Assembly: GCA_947169155.1 (NCBI GenBank)
Contig: CAMVON010000011.1
Location: forward strand, 1-43,241
DNA length: 43,241 nucleotides
Direction of reading: 5' to 3'
DNA from: an uncultured Clostridiaceae bacterium
Lineage (GTDB): Bacteria; Bacillota; Clostridia; TANB77; CAG-465
The notes under the pieces are model-generated. The model saw only the letters and a program-made list of their open reading frames with translations, did not search any database and was not told the DNA's origin. Below, piece by piece: positions 17,747 to 27,400 of this stretch; the stretch's first letter is position 1; each line of letters starts with the position of its first letter. A program made the translations under genes and the position numbers.

Positions 17747-19741
17747 TTAATAATATGTTACTATTGAACCATCGTCTCTATACTCTACTCTAAATCCTAG
17801 TTTTTCAAGAATCTTACCTTGAGTTTTTCTTGTAGATTTTAATGCATATATATAATCTATTACATTTTCCTTATAAGTTGAATCTAATTCATTAATATCT
17901 ACAAGTCCATTAGCAGCAAGTATAATTACAAATTGAGTTTGGCTATCGCAATACTTAGCTATTGTATCTGTTAGATTATTTGCATCTAATTTCTTTGCCT
18001 CGTAAGCAAACATTGCAAGTTTCCATCTTTTCATTAATTTTAAATTTAGTATCCAATCATATGAATCCCAACTATAAAGATCATTTACAGCACTATCTAA
18101 ATTATCAGAAAAATCATAATTTTTTGATTCCTCAAAATATGAATAAACACTCCATTTTTCAGTTGCATCTAAGCTATTATACTTATCTACTAATTCACCC
18201 TGCCATAAAGCCAAAGTATCATCAAATTTAGAAAAACCACTAGTTGCATAATATACATTCTTTATATTTGAAGAAGCATAATTTTTATCTTCTTTTATTA
18301 TTATTTTTTCAAACATTTCATCTTCTATAGATGTATAATCTTTTATTGTATTTTTATACATTGATGATGAAAGCATTGTATAATCTTGTACAGCTATTGC
18401 ATTATATAAACTATTTAGTTTTGTAACAGGAATAGCAAAATTTAAATTTTGTGCATTGTCATATCCTGCATATGTTATTCCAATTAATTTGCCTCTATTA
18501 TCTAGTAGAGCTCCTCCACTACTTCCATGAGATATTGGAACTGTAGTTCTAATATTTTCTACATCATCTAGATTACTTATTGTTCCTTGTGATACAGTAT
18601 TTTTTTCCCCTACTGGACTTCCAATTGCATAAACTTTTTGTCCTATTTTACATGTATCTGAGTTACCAATTTTAATTGGCTCTAATTGTCCATCTATACT
18701 TAATATTGCAATGTCTGCTGCTTCATTAAATATTTCAACTGTCTTAGCATTAAACTCTTCATCCCAGTCTGTTACAAGTTTAATTTCATATGCACCCTCA
18801 ATTACATGATAGTTTGTAACAATATAATCTGGCCTATATGCACAAAATCCACTACCAGTTGCAAGTTCATTACCATATTTATCATAAACTTCAACCATTA
18901 CAACAGAGTCTTTTAAATATTCTAAATCTACTCTAAAGAATTTAAAGTATACTCCAACAGATGCAATTATTAATACTAAAAGAGTACATGCAGCAATTGT
19001 AATAATACTTGGTCGCCTTTTCTTTTTCTTAGTTTCGTCTTTTATTTCTTCAACTTGTGGTTTAACTTCTTCTTTTGGAATTTCATCATCTTGTAGTATA
19101 TCTAGTCTTTTACTTACCTCAACTCTTTCAACATTAGTATTAATTCTAAAGTATAAATAACTAATTTCATTTCCATCAAGAGAAATATTATAGTTATCAT
19201 AAGACTCGTTTTTAATGTTATCTCTAAGTTTAATTATCCATTTTGAAAAACCAAGTACAAAAGATATTGTTTCAAAGTATTTTTTATTCATAAGACTAGA
19301 TTTACTTGATCTTCTTTCAAGTAATAATCTAGAAAATATAGATGAATAAAAAACAATTAATTCCTCAAAGTCTTCATATTTTTTATCTACTATGTCTGAA
19401 TACTTAATATCTGATATATTTTCTATACAATTATAATATTCATAAATCAAAGTAAATATTTTATCTCTTTGACCAGATATAAAATATTCTTTTAGTTTTC
19501 CAACTTTTGTCTCATCATTATTTAAAAATGTAATTTTTCTACTATACTCAGGAAAAATCTTAAGTAATTCTTCTACATTGTTTGCAAATTCTGGACTTAC
19601 ATCTATTAAGTCTCCCTTCACATTATATAAATGCATAGGCTTTCCACAATATTTGCAATAAACATTAGTATTATCATTTTCAGATAAACAATGCATACAT
19701 TTAATTTTTCCTTGATGAGTAATTATATTTATATTTTCCAT
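17747..19741 (-). CDS. Zinc-ribbon, membrane-anchored HtrA/trypsin-like serine protease
   Basis: This 664-aa protein begins with a Cys4 zinc ribbon (C15-x2-C18 and C29-x2-C32) and a cytoplasmic helical region, then a KKKKRR stop-transfer and a membrane helix at about 246-267. The outer part is a trypsin-fold protease (about 275-450) with a plausible triad H312 (TNYHVIEG), D343 (AADIAIL) and S408 (HGSSGGALLD). The canonical GNSGG reads GSSGG. No PDZ domain is visible. About 210 further residues form a helical region I do not recognise. Its topology could link an inside zinc-binding sensor or scaffold to outside proteolysis, but that is inference. It is monocistronic, with promoter TTGAAT-17-TATCAT and a GAGG ribosome binding site. 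Confidence 0.82.
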   Translation of the reverse strand: MENINIITHQGKIKCMHCLSENDNTNVYCKYCGKPMHLYNVKGDLIDVSPEFANNVEELLKIFPEYSRKITFLNNDETKVGKLKEYFISGQRDKIFTLIYEYYNCIENISDIKYSDIVDKKYEDFEELIVFYSSIFSRLLLERRSSKSSLMNKKYFETISFVLGFSKWIIKLRDNIKNESYDNYNISLDGNEISYLYFRINTNVERVEVSKRLDILQDDEIPKEEVKPQVEEIKDETKKKKRRPSIITIAACTLLVLIIASVGVYFKFFRVDLEYLKDSVVMVEVYDKYGNELATGSGFCAYRPDYIVTNYHVIEGAYEIKLVTDWDEEFNAKTVEIFNEAADIAILSIDGQLEPIKIGNSDTCKIGQKVYAIGSPVGEKNTVSQGTISNLDDVENIRTTVPISHGSSGGALLDNRGKLIGITYAGYDNAQNLNFAIPVTKLNSLYNAIAVQDYTMLSSSMYKNTIKDYTSIEDEMFEKIIIKEDKNYASSNIKNVYYATSGFSKFDDTLALWQGELVDKYNSLDATEKWSVYSYFEESKNYDFSDNLDSAVNDLYSWDSYDWILNLKLMKRWKLAMFAYEAKKLDANNLTDTIAKYCDSQTQFVIILAANGLVDINELDSTYKENVIDYIYALKSTRKTQGKILEKLGFRVEYRDDGSIVTYY

Positions 19742-19763
19742 ATTAATACAACCTCACATTTAT

Positions 19764-19792
19764 ATGATATAACATAAAAAAACAATATTCAA
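19764..19792 (-). promoter_or_regulatory. Promoter of the zinc-ribbon protease gene
   Basis: TTGAAT (19787-19792), 17-base spacer and TATCAT (19764-19769) on the minus strand. The 5' UTR is short, about 15-20 bases. Confidence 0.65.
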
Positions 19793-19803
19793 TAGAAAAT
19801 AAA

Positions 19804-19831
19804 AAGAGTGATAAAATTAATTATCACTCTT
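19804..19831 (-). terminator. Terminator of deoC, overlapping its last codons
   Basis: AAGAGTGATAA/TTATCACTCTT, the same 11-bp arms as at 17705-17732, with the deoC stop codon (19817-19819) inside the hairpin loop. TTTTTATTTT follows on the minus strand. Confidence 0.88.
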
Positions 19832-20506
19832 ATTCTCAGTGTATAAAACACCTTCTTTTACTATCTTTACAATTCTACTAGTTCCAAGTCTTGATGCACC
19901 TAGCTCAATAAATTTTTGAGCATCTGCTATAGAGCTAATTCCACCTGCTGCTTTTATTTTCTTTGTAGATATCATATGTTCTTCCATAAGTTTAACGTCT
20001 TCAAATGTTGCACCACCTTTAGAAAAACCAGTAGATGTTTTAATATAATCTGCTTGAGACTCAGATACAATTTCACACATTTTAACTTTTTCTTCATTTG
20101 TTAATAGACAAGTTTCAATTATTACTTTTAATATTCTTCCATCACATGCCTCTTTAACTTTATCTATCTCATTTAAAATGTCATCATATCTTTTATCTTT
20201 TAACCAGCCAATATTAATTACCATATCTATTTCATCTGCACCATTTATAACAGCATCTTTTGTTTCAAACCATTTAACATTAGTTGTATTATACCCATTT
20301 GGAAAACCTATTACAGTACAAATAGCAATATTTGCTCCTTGCTCTATCATATATTCTTTAGCTTGTCTTACAAAACTAGGTGGAATACATACTGACGCAG
20401 TATTATATTTTATTGCATCATCACAAAGTGCTTTAATTTGCTCCCAAGTACTTTCCTGTTTTAGTAGAGTATGATCTACCATAGATAAGATTTTTTCAAT
20501 GTTCAT
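19817..20506 (-). CDS. deoC: Deoxyribose-phosphate aldolase
   Basis: The 229-aa class I aldolase cleaves 2-deoxyribose 5-phosphate to glyceraldehyde 3-phosphate and acetaldehyde in deoxynucleoside salvage. Diagnostic segments are VDHTLLK near the start, the Schiff-base lysine in YIKTSTGF, and the second lysine in KAAGGIS. The N-terminal ADEIDMVINIG is typical. Length is normal. The start follows AGGAGGT (20513-20519). It is a single gene with its own extended -10 promoter and a terminator that begins inside the coding sequence, so the last residues (KSDN) are specified partly by hairpin bases. Confidence 0.97.
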   Translation of the reverse strand: MNIEKILSMVDHTLLKQESTWEQIKALCDDAIKYNTASVCIPPSFVRQAKEYMIEQGANIAICTVIGFPNGYNTTNVKWFETKDAVINGADEIDMVINIGWLKDKRYDDILNEIDKVKEACDGRILKVIIETCLLTNEEKVKMCEIVSESQADYIKTSTGFSKGGATFEDVKLMEEHMISTKKIKAAGGISSIADAQKFIELGASRLGTSRIVKIVKEGVLYTENKSDN

Positions 20507-20565
20507 AACATTACCTCCTATAAATTATTATTTTTCTAATATTATGTAAATTACACTGTATTAAG

Positions 20566-20593
20566 ATTATACCACAAAAGAGAAAAAAAGCAA
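20566..20593 (-). promoter_or_regulatory. Extended -10 promoter of deoC
   Basis: TGGTATAAT gives an extended -10 (TATAAT at 20566-20571), with TTGCTT 16 bases upstream (20588-20593). The -35 overlaps the guaA terminator T tract and stem base. Confidence 0.7.
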
Positions 20594-20611
20594 GATAATA
20601 ATTTACCTTGC
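20590..20611 (-). terminator. Terminator of guaBA
   Basis: GCAAGGTAA and TTATCTTGC pair (one G-T) around 4 bases; TTTTTTT follows on the minus strand. It lies 18 bases after the guaA stop. Confidence 0.85.
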
Positions 20612-20628
20612 CTTTTTATCTATATTTA

Positions 20629-22164
20629 TTATTCCCACTCTATTGTTGCAGGAGGTTTAGAAGTAATATCATAAACTATTCTATTTACATGAGATACTTC
20701 ATTTACTATTCTTTGAGATATTATTTCTAATATGTCATAAGGTATTTTTGCAAATTTTGCAGTCATAAAATCATCTGTTTGAACCGCACGTAAAGCTATT
20801 AAGTAATCATAAGTTCTCTCGTCTCCCATAACTCCAACAGATTTAGTATCTGTAAGTACTGCAAAATATTGAGATAATTCTTTATTTAATCCTGCCTTTT
20901 GTGCTTCTTCTCTAAAAATATAATCTGCATCTTTAAGTATTTCTAATTTTTCTTCAGTAATATCGCCAATAATTCTTATTGCTAAGCCTGGGCCAGGAAA
21001 TGGTTGGCGAGAAACTAAATATTCTGGAAGTCCAAGTTCACGTCCTACTTGTCTTACTTCATCTTTAAATAAATCTCTTAAAGGTTCAACTATCTCTTTA
21101 AAATCTACATAATCTGGAAGCCCACCAACATTATGATGAGATTTAATTACTGAACTTTTTCCAAGACCGCTTTCAATAACATCTGGATAAATAGTACCTT
21201 GAACTAGATAATCTACTTTTCCAATTTTCTTTCCTTCTTCCTCAAAAACACGAATAAATTCTTCACCTATAATTTTACGTTTTTGTTCTGGATTTGTAAT
21301 GCCAGCAAGTTTTCCTAAAAATCTATCTTTAGCATCTACTTTAATAAAATTAACATCAAATTGTTTTGTAAAAATTTCTTCTACTTCTTCACTCTCTTTT
21401 TTTCTAAGTAAGCCATGATCTACAAATATACATGTTAAATTATTTCCAATAGCTTTAGACATAAGAACTGCTGCAACAGATGAATCCACTCCACCAGATA
21501 AAGCACATACAGCTTTTCCATTTCCTACCTTTTCTTTAATAGCCTCAATAGTACGAGTAACAAAAGTATCCATCTTCCATTCACCTTTGCATCCACAAAT
21601 ATTTATTACAAAATTTTCTATTATCTTATCTCCATCATTTGTGTGATTTACTTCTGGATGAAATTGAACCGCATAAAAGTTTTTATCCACATTTTCCATA
21701 GCAGCAATTTTACATGTATCTGTTGAAGCTATAGACTTAAAGCCTTCAGGAAGAACATCTACATAATCTGTATGACTCATTAGGCATATATTTTTTTCAC
21801 TTAATTTATTAAAAAGTTTAGAACTTATATCTAAAGTAGCTTCCATTTGTCCATATTCTCTTTTTAAAGCCTTTTTAACATTTCCGCCTAAAGTATGACT
21901 CATAAATTGCATACCATAGCAAATTCCTAAAATTGGAATTCCTAGTGAAAATACATCTTTTACACATTTTGGCGCATTTTCTTCATATATACTTGCTGGC
22001 CCACCTGTAAATATAATTCCTTTTGGATTAAGTTCACGAATTTTTTCAATAGAAATAGTACAAGGATGCACTTCACAATATACATGTTTTTCTCTAACTC
22101 TTCTAGCTATTAATTGATTATATTGTCCACCAAAATCTATAATTAATATTAGTTCTTTTTCCAT
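20629..22164 (-). CDS. guaA: GMP synthase (glutamine-hydrolysing)
   Basis: The 511-aa enzyme makes GMP from XMP, ATP and glutamine. Its N-terminal class I glutamine amidotransferase has the nucleophile Cys82 (LGICYGMQ) and the His-Glu pair in FHPEV. The ATP pyrophosphatase domain carries the P-loop SGGVDSS, and the C-terminal dimerisation domain ends in the family's typical IEWE. The start follows GGAGG (22170-22174), which overlaps the guaB stop codon. The gap to guaB is 9 bases, so the two form a guaBA operon for the two-step IMP-to-GMP branch. Confidence 0.98.
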   Translation of the reverse strand: MEKELILIIDFGGQYNQLIARRVREKHVYCEVHPCTISIEKIRELNPKGIIFTGGPASIYEENAPKCVKDVFSLGIPILGICYGMQFMSHTLGGNVKKALKREYGQMEATLDISSKLFNKLSEKNICLMSHTDYVDVLPEGFKSIASTDTCKIAAMENVDKNFYAVQFHPEVNHTNDGDKIIENFVINICGCKGEWKMDTFVTRTIEAIKEKVGNGKAVCALSGGVDSSVAAVLMSKAIGNNLTCIFVDHGLLRKKESEEVEEIFTKQFDVNFIKVDAKDRFLGKLAGITNPEQKRKIIGEEFIRVFEEEGKKIGKVDYLVQGTIYPDVIESGLGKSSVIKSHHNVGGLPDYVDFKEIVEPLRDLFKDEVRQVGRELGLPEYLVSRQPFPGPGLAIRIIGDITEEKLEILKDADYIFREEAQKAGLNKELSQYFAVLTDTKSVGVMGDERTYDYLIALRAVQTDDFMTAKFAKIPYDILEIISQRIVNEVSHVNRIVYDITSKPPATIEWE

Positions 22165-22173
22165 TTTTTCCTC

Positions 22174-23670
22174 CTACTCTACATCTTTAGTAATAACATC
22201 ATGAGCTCCACCCTCACGTATACTTACAGATGATACAAGAGTAAGTCTTGCTTTATCATGAAGTTCAGGAATTGTTATTGAGCCACAATTACACATTGTA
22301 GATTTAATTTTTTCAAGAGTTATAGCAAGATTATCTTTTAGTTTACCTGCATATGGAATATATGAATCTACACCTTCTTCAAATGTCATAGTTGTCTTTT
22401 TGCCACCCATATCATATCTTTGCCAGTTACGAGCTCTATTAGAGCCTTCGCCCCAATACTCTTTATAAAAGCTACCATTCTTTTTAACTACTCTTGTAGG
22501 AGACTCATCAAAACGAGCAAAATATCTTCCCATCATAACAAAATCTGCACCAAGAGCTAGTGCTAGTGTTATATGATAATCATGAACTATACCTCCATCT
22601 GAGCATACTGGAATATATATACCTGTTTCCTTAAAATATCTATCTCTTTCTGTAACTACATCTATTAAAGCACTAGCTTGTCCTCTACCAATACCTTTTG
22701 TCTCACGTGTGATACAAATTGATCCTCCGCCAACACCAACTTTAATAAAATCAGCGCCAGCTTCTGCTAAATATCTAAAACCTTCGCTATCTACTACATT
22801 ACCTGCTCCAATTTTTACACTATCTCCATAGTACTTTCTTACATACTCTATTGTCTTCTTTTGCCATACTGAATAACCATCTGAAGAATCTATACATAGT
22901 ACATCTACTCCAGCCTCAACAAGTGCTGGAATACGTTCCTCATAATCTCTTGTATTAATTCCAGCCCCCACTATATATCTTTTATTATCATCTAAAAGTG
23001 AGTTTACATTAGTTTTACTATCTTCATAATCTTTCCTAAATACTAAATATTTTAGATTTTCATTTTTATCTAATATTGGAAGACAACTAATTTTTTCTTC
23101 CCATATTTTATCATTTGCTTCACTTAGAGTAATTCCTTCTTTAGCATAAACTAAATCTTCTTTTTTAGTCATAAACTTTTCTATTTTTTCATCTAAACTA
23201 TCTCTAGTTAGTCTATAGTCTTTATCTGTTACAAGTCCCAAGAACTTACCATTAGGTTCTCCATTTTCTGTAATCATTACTGTTGAATGTCCAGTTTCTT
23301 TAACAAGATCAACTACCTCTCCTAATGTAGTATCTGGTTTTACATTTGAATCGCTAATAACAAAACCAGCTTTATTCTTTTTAACAGCCTCAACCATTTT
23401 TGCCTGCGACAAAATAGATTGAGAGCCAAAGATAAACGCGATTCCTCCTTCTCTTGCAAGCGCAATCCCCATGTCTTGTCCTGACACAGATTGCATAATT
23501 GCAGAAACCATCGGAATATTTGCACATATCTTTGGCTCTTCTCCTTTTTTAAACTTTACTATTGGTGTTTTAAGTGATACATTTTCTGGGATGCATTTTT
23601 CAGTTGTTAGATTTGGTAACAAAAGAAATTCGCTAAAAGTCCTAGAAATGTCTGTTAGAATTTTACTCAT
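22174..23670 (-). CDS. guaB: IMP dehydrogenase, Tritrichomonas foetus-like type
   Basis: The 498-aa enzyme oxidises IMP to XMP with NAD+. Visible features are Asp261 (CIDSSDG), the catalytic Cys319 in [11 protein letters not shown] and the flap Arg418-Tyr419 in RNWQRYD, all at the numbering I recall for T. foetus IMPDH. Two CBS domains occupy about residues 100-225. Common bacterial IMPDH reads GPGSICTTR and GVGVPQ, whereas this one reads GGGSICITR and GIGRGQ. I chose ATG 23670 after AAGGAGGA (23676-23683); a frame extending to 23730 adds an implausible hydrophobic leader that includes the ribosome binding site. It is followed directly by guaA. A promoter with an upstream palindrome precedes it. 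Confidence 0.96.
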   Translation of the reverse strand: MSKILTDISRTFSEFLLLPNLTTEKCIPENVSLKTPIVKFKKGEEPKICANIPMVSAIMQSVSGQDMGIALAREGGIAFIFGSQSILSQAKMVEAVKKNKAGFVISDSNVKPDTTLGEVVDLVKETGHSTVMITENGEPNGKFLGLVTDKDYRLTRDSLDEKIEKFMTKKEDLVYAKEGITLSEANDKIWEEKISCLPILDKNENLKYLVFRKDYEDSKTNVNSLLDDNKRYIVGAGINTRDYEERIPALVEAGVDVLCIDSSDGYSVWQKKTIEYVRKYYGDSVKIGAGNVVDSEGFRYLAEAGADFIKVGVGGGSICITRETKGIGRGQASALIDVVTERDRYFKETGIYIPVCSDGGIVHDYHITLALALGADFVMMGRYFARFDESPTRVVKKNGSFYKEYWGEGSNRARNWQRYDMGGKKTTMTFEEGVDSYIPYAGKLKDNLAITLEKIKSTMCNCGSITIPELHDKARLTLVSSVSIREGGAHDVITKDVE

Positions 23671-23701
23671 TTCTATCCTCCTTCTATAAATAATTGTGAT
23701 T

Positions 23702-23730
23702 ATTATATATTGAATGAGAAAATAATACAA
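23702..23730 (-). promoter_or_regulatory. Promoter of guaBA
   Basis: TTGTAT (23725-23730), 17-base spacer and TATAAT (23702-23707) on the minus strand, about 32 bases before the guaB start. Confidence 0.8.
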
Positions 23731-23745
23731 GTAAAAATCTAAAAT

Positions 23746-23766
23746 TTTTGCAAATTATTTGCAAAA
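23746..23766. promoter_or_regulatory. Palindrome upstream of the guaBA promoter
   Basis: Exact 10-bp inverted arms TTTTGCAAAT/ATTTGCAAAA around one base, 15 bases upstream of the guaB -35. It has the size and symmetry of a dimeric repressor or activator site. It is distinct from the ruvC terminator next to it. Confidence 0.5.
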
Positions 23767-23773
23767 TTAAAAA

Positions 23774-23795
23774 GGAAGAAATTTTACTTTCTTCC
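23774..23795 (-). terminator. Terminator of the subtilase-ruvC unit, overlapping the ruvC end
   Basis: GGAAGAAA/TTTCTTCC with a 6-base loop that contains the ruvC stop codon; CTTTTT continues on the minus strand. The last ruvC codons supply the 5' arm. Confidence 0.8.
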
Positions 23796-24431
23796 CTTTG
23801 CTATCTTTTCTAGCTTTGTTTCTTTTTCTAAAGCTTTTTTTATCATATCTGCTCTTTTTTTATCTTGCTTTTTATCTTTTTTTAGCTCGTTTTCATAAGC
23901 AAGCTCAATTGCAGTTTTAGTTTGTTTTTTACTTTTATCTGTTCCTGTAAAAGTAGTAAATCTATTATATTGTGTATGGCAAATTGCAAGAGCAAGTGCA
24001 TCTGCTGTATCATCTAGTTTTGGCATATTTTCCATTTTAAGATGTTTTTTTATCATATCCATAACTTGAGACTTAGTAGCTCTTCCATAGCCTGCTACAG
24101 CTTGTTTTGCTTGAATAGGAGTATATTCATAAATATCTATCCCACGTTTAGATATACTATTAATAATTACTCCCCTTGCTTCTGCAACCTTTATACCAGT
24201 AGTAATATTTGTATTAAAATACAAATCTTCAATAGATGAAGCTTCAATTTGAGGATATCTATCTAATATACTTTCTAAATCTTCTTCTATCTTATTTAAT
24301 CTTTTTGGAAAATAGCTATTTTCTTGAGTAGTTATACAACCATATTCTATAACTTTATACTTATTATTTTTATATTCTATTATGCCATATCCTATTCTTC
24401 CAAAACCAGGATCTATTCCAAGTATTACCAT
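23784..24431 (-). CDS. ruvC: Crossover junction endodeoxyribonuclease RuvC with a long basic tail
   Basis: RuvC resolves Holliday junctions with RuvAB. The four acidic catalytic residues are visible: D7 (GIDPG), E68 (SSIEDLYF), D141 and D144 (LDDTADALA). The core ends near residue 158. A further 55 residues or so are rich in lysine and predicted coil (KKDKKQDKKRADMIKK), making the protein 215 aa against about 160-170 for standard RuvC. The start follows AAAGGAGGC. It begins 11 bases after the subtilase stop and probably shares its transcript; ruvA and ruvB are not in the window. Confidence 0.95.
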   Translation of the reverse strand: MVILGIDPGFGRIGYGIIEYKNNKYKVIEYGCITTQENSYFPKRLNKIEEDLESILDRYPQIEASSIEDLYFNTNITTGIKVAEARGVIINSISKRGIDIYEYTPIQAKQAVAGYGRATKSQVMDMIKKHLKMENMPKLDDTADALALAICHTQYNRFTTFTGTDKSKKQTKTAIELAYENELKKDKKQDKKRADMIKKALEKETKLEKIAKGRK

Positions 24432-24442
24432 ATAAGCCTCCT

Positions 24443-27400
24443 TTATTTGTTTGTTTTATACACCTCAAGTATAAGAGACGCATCATTTGCATCTATTAGA
24501 TTATTATCATCCATATCTCCAATTAATATATCTTCTGCTGTACTACTTTGAGCTTTATATAATTCAAGAGCAACAGATGCATCATTCGCATCAACTACTC
24601 CATTTTTATCTAAATCTCCTTTTAATACACTAATAGTTGTATCTATAATATTTCCATAAGATGTTAAATCTGAACCTTGTAAAGAATATTTTTTAGCTAG
24701 AATAGTGTTATTTAAAGAAACACTTACATATACTTTTTTATTATATCCAGCATCTGCATTTTCAAAAAATGCTAGAACAGAATAATCTCTTCCAATTACT
24801 AGTGAATCTCCATCTAATAAGCCTTCAAAATTAATATTAGTTATTGTAGCATCTGTTTGTCCATCTTTATACTTATCCTCTACTTGTGCGCTAATAGCTC
24901 GAATAGTAATTGGATTTACAGTAACATTTATAGTTTTAGTACCTGTAACATACATTGAACTTTCTGGAAGTGTTATTCTAATTTTAGTACTTCCTGCACA
25001 TTCAGATGAACTAACATATACATTATTTTGGTCATCTACATTTACCTTAGCTATATCTCTATTATCTGATGAAATAACAAACATATCTTTATCTAATTTT
25101 AGTGTAGCAAGTAACTTTTGAGGATCTGAATAATTCATAACTATATCATTTATATCTGAAAAATCATAGGCTTTTTTTAGTGTACAATTATCATATTCTA
25201 AAGTATAATATTTTACTTGTGCACCATTATTATCTGTAGAATAATTAACACTCAAATTATATCCTTCTATATCTGGATATGAATACTTATCTTCTTGACA
25301 AACAAATAGTTCATCATAATCTTCAAAAACAATATTCTCATTATATCTTTCTAAATATGTATTTTTTATACTATTAATCTTATTATCAAACTCAATTTTT
25401 TTAGCTGCTATAATTTCTTGTGGATTAGCATTAAAATCTATTTGTTCTGTCTTATTTACATTACTTACAAAGAAAACATTAATATCTTCACCCAAAGTTG
25501 TAATAGTATATGAGCTTGAAGAAATTACATTTTCCAAAGCATCATATACAAAAGCATACACTTCATATGAAGTATTAGGTAAAAGTCCTCTAAATTCTTG
25601 TTCAAATTGCATATTTGAAGTACCACCTATAGGACTTGCCTCTTGTGTAATACTACTAACTTGTTCTCCATTTTCTTTTTCAACATGCCATACTACTTTT
25701 CCCATTCCACTTTGTGTATCTTTAGCAGAAATTTTAAGTTTTGCAGTATTTTTTGTAATGTTTACAATTGAAATATTTGATGTTATTTCAGGACTAGTAG
25801 TATCAATAAATCCAACATCAATACTTTGACTAGTAATTTTTCCACTACTATCTTTTATCCAAATATAATTTGTACCATTATAATCTGTTTCTAAAGATGC
25901 AATTAATGTATTAGAGTTTCCAGCAGCAATCCACTCAGAATTAGTTGGCGTAACGTTAGATTTAGTAATTGCATAATTTGTTATTTTTTGTGAACTAACT
26001 GCCTTAATATTTACTATATTAGTTTTTTTCCATGTTGTATTAATTGCATTAGCACTAACTATTACCGGATTTAAAAATTTAGCTGTATTAAAGTTTACCA
26101 TACCATATCCGTAATAATTATCTTTTCCATCAGAACCTAAGTCTTCAATATTAGTATTAAATATTTCTATTACTTGATCATAGCTACATCCAGGATTTTC
26201 AGATTTAATTAAAGCTGCAGCCGCTGCAAGCAAAGGACTTGAATATGATGTACCTGAACCTATTGCATAACTATCTACACCGCTATAATCTGGTACCTCA
26301 ATATCCTCACCTGGCATAGCATAATCTATTCCAGAACCATAGTTTGAAAAACTAGATTTTGTCTTAGTCTCACCTATTGAAGAAACACCTAAAGCATGTG
26401 AACTAGCAGCAGGATATTCTATTGGAGATATGCCATTATTTCCTGCTGCACAGCATACAACAACTCCGGCCTCTTTAACCTTTCTTAAAAAGCTATCAAA
26501 ATCCCTTTTTGATTGAGGTGACATTTGTTCAACTTTTGAACCAAGGCTAATATTTATTACATCAACATTTCTATATATTGCATCAATTCCTTTATATACA
26601 GTAGAAAGAAGTCCGTTTCCACTGCTATCCATTATTTTTAATGGTACTATTTTTACAGTATTAGGTGTACATTCTGCCACAAGTCCTGCAACATTTGTAC
26701 CATGGCCATTGTCATCTACTACATTTGTAGTATAAGGTTCAGATAATAAATTTTTTGAATATGTAAAATCTATTCTATCTGCTGTATTTTGTCCTTTAAA
26801 AACTTCATGAGAAGAATATATTCCTGTATCTAGAACTGCAACATATACATTTTGACTATTACCTTTTAAATTTAAGTAATTTGTATATGTATCCATTCCT
26901 GTTGCTTTTCTACCCCATGCAACATTTACAGCAGAACTAACACCATTTATTTGTGTAGCAATATCTTCATCACTAATTGATACTTTCTCATCTTTTGCAA
27001 CACTTAATACATTATCATTAGAAGATAAATATTCAAATCCATATTTTGTATTTTGTGCACTATCATATCTAACATAATAAAGCTCATCTGTTAAAGCAAT
27101 TGTCTCTACTATTGAACTATCTTCATTAAATATTTCTGGCTTTTCTGTTTCAACTATCAAAACATTTGTAGAATATGGATTAGAAATTTCAACCATTCCA
27201 TCTTTATATTCTATATCACCAGTTAAATTTTCATTTAAAAACTTTTTGAAACTACTTGATGCAACTATTGTTTCAACTTCATCTTCTTTAACACCTAAAA
27301 ACTCGTTCAAAGGAATAGTTTCATCATCTACTACAGCAGTCTTTTCTTTTAAATTAAATGTAACATCAAAATAATCTTCATTTATTTTATTAACAGTCTC

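Noticed and set aside
22174..23730. Longer guaB reading frame beginning at 23730
   Set aside because: The extra 20 residues would translate the strong ribosome binding site of the ATG at 23670 and are not expected in IMPDH.
23671..23783. Guanine riboswitch before guaBA
   Set aside because: The promoter lies 32 bases before the start, leaving no room for an aptamer.
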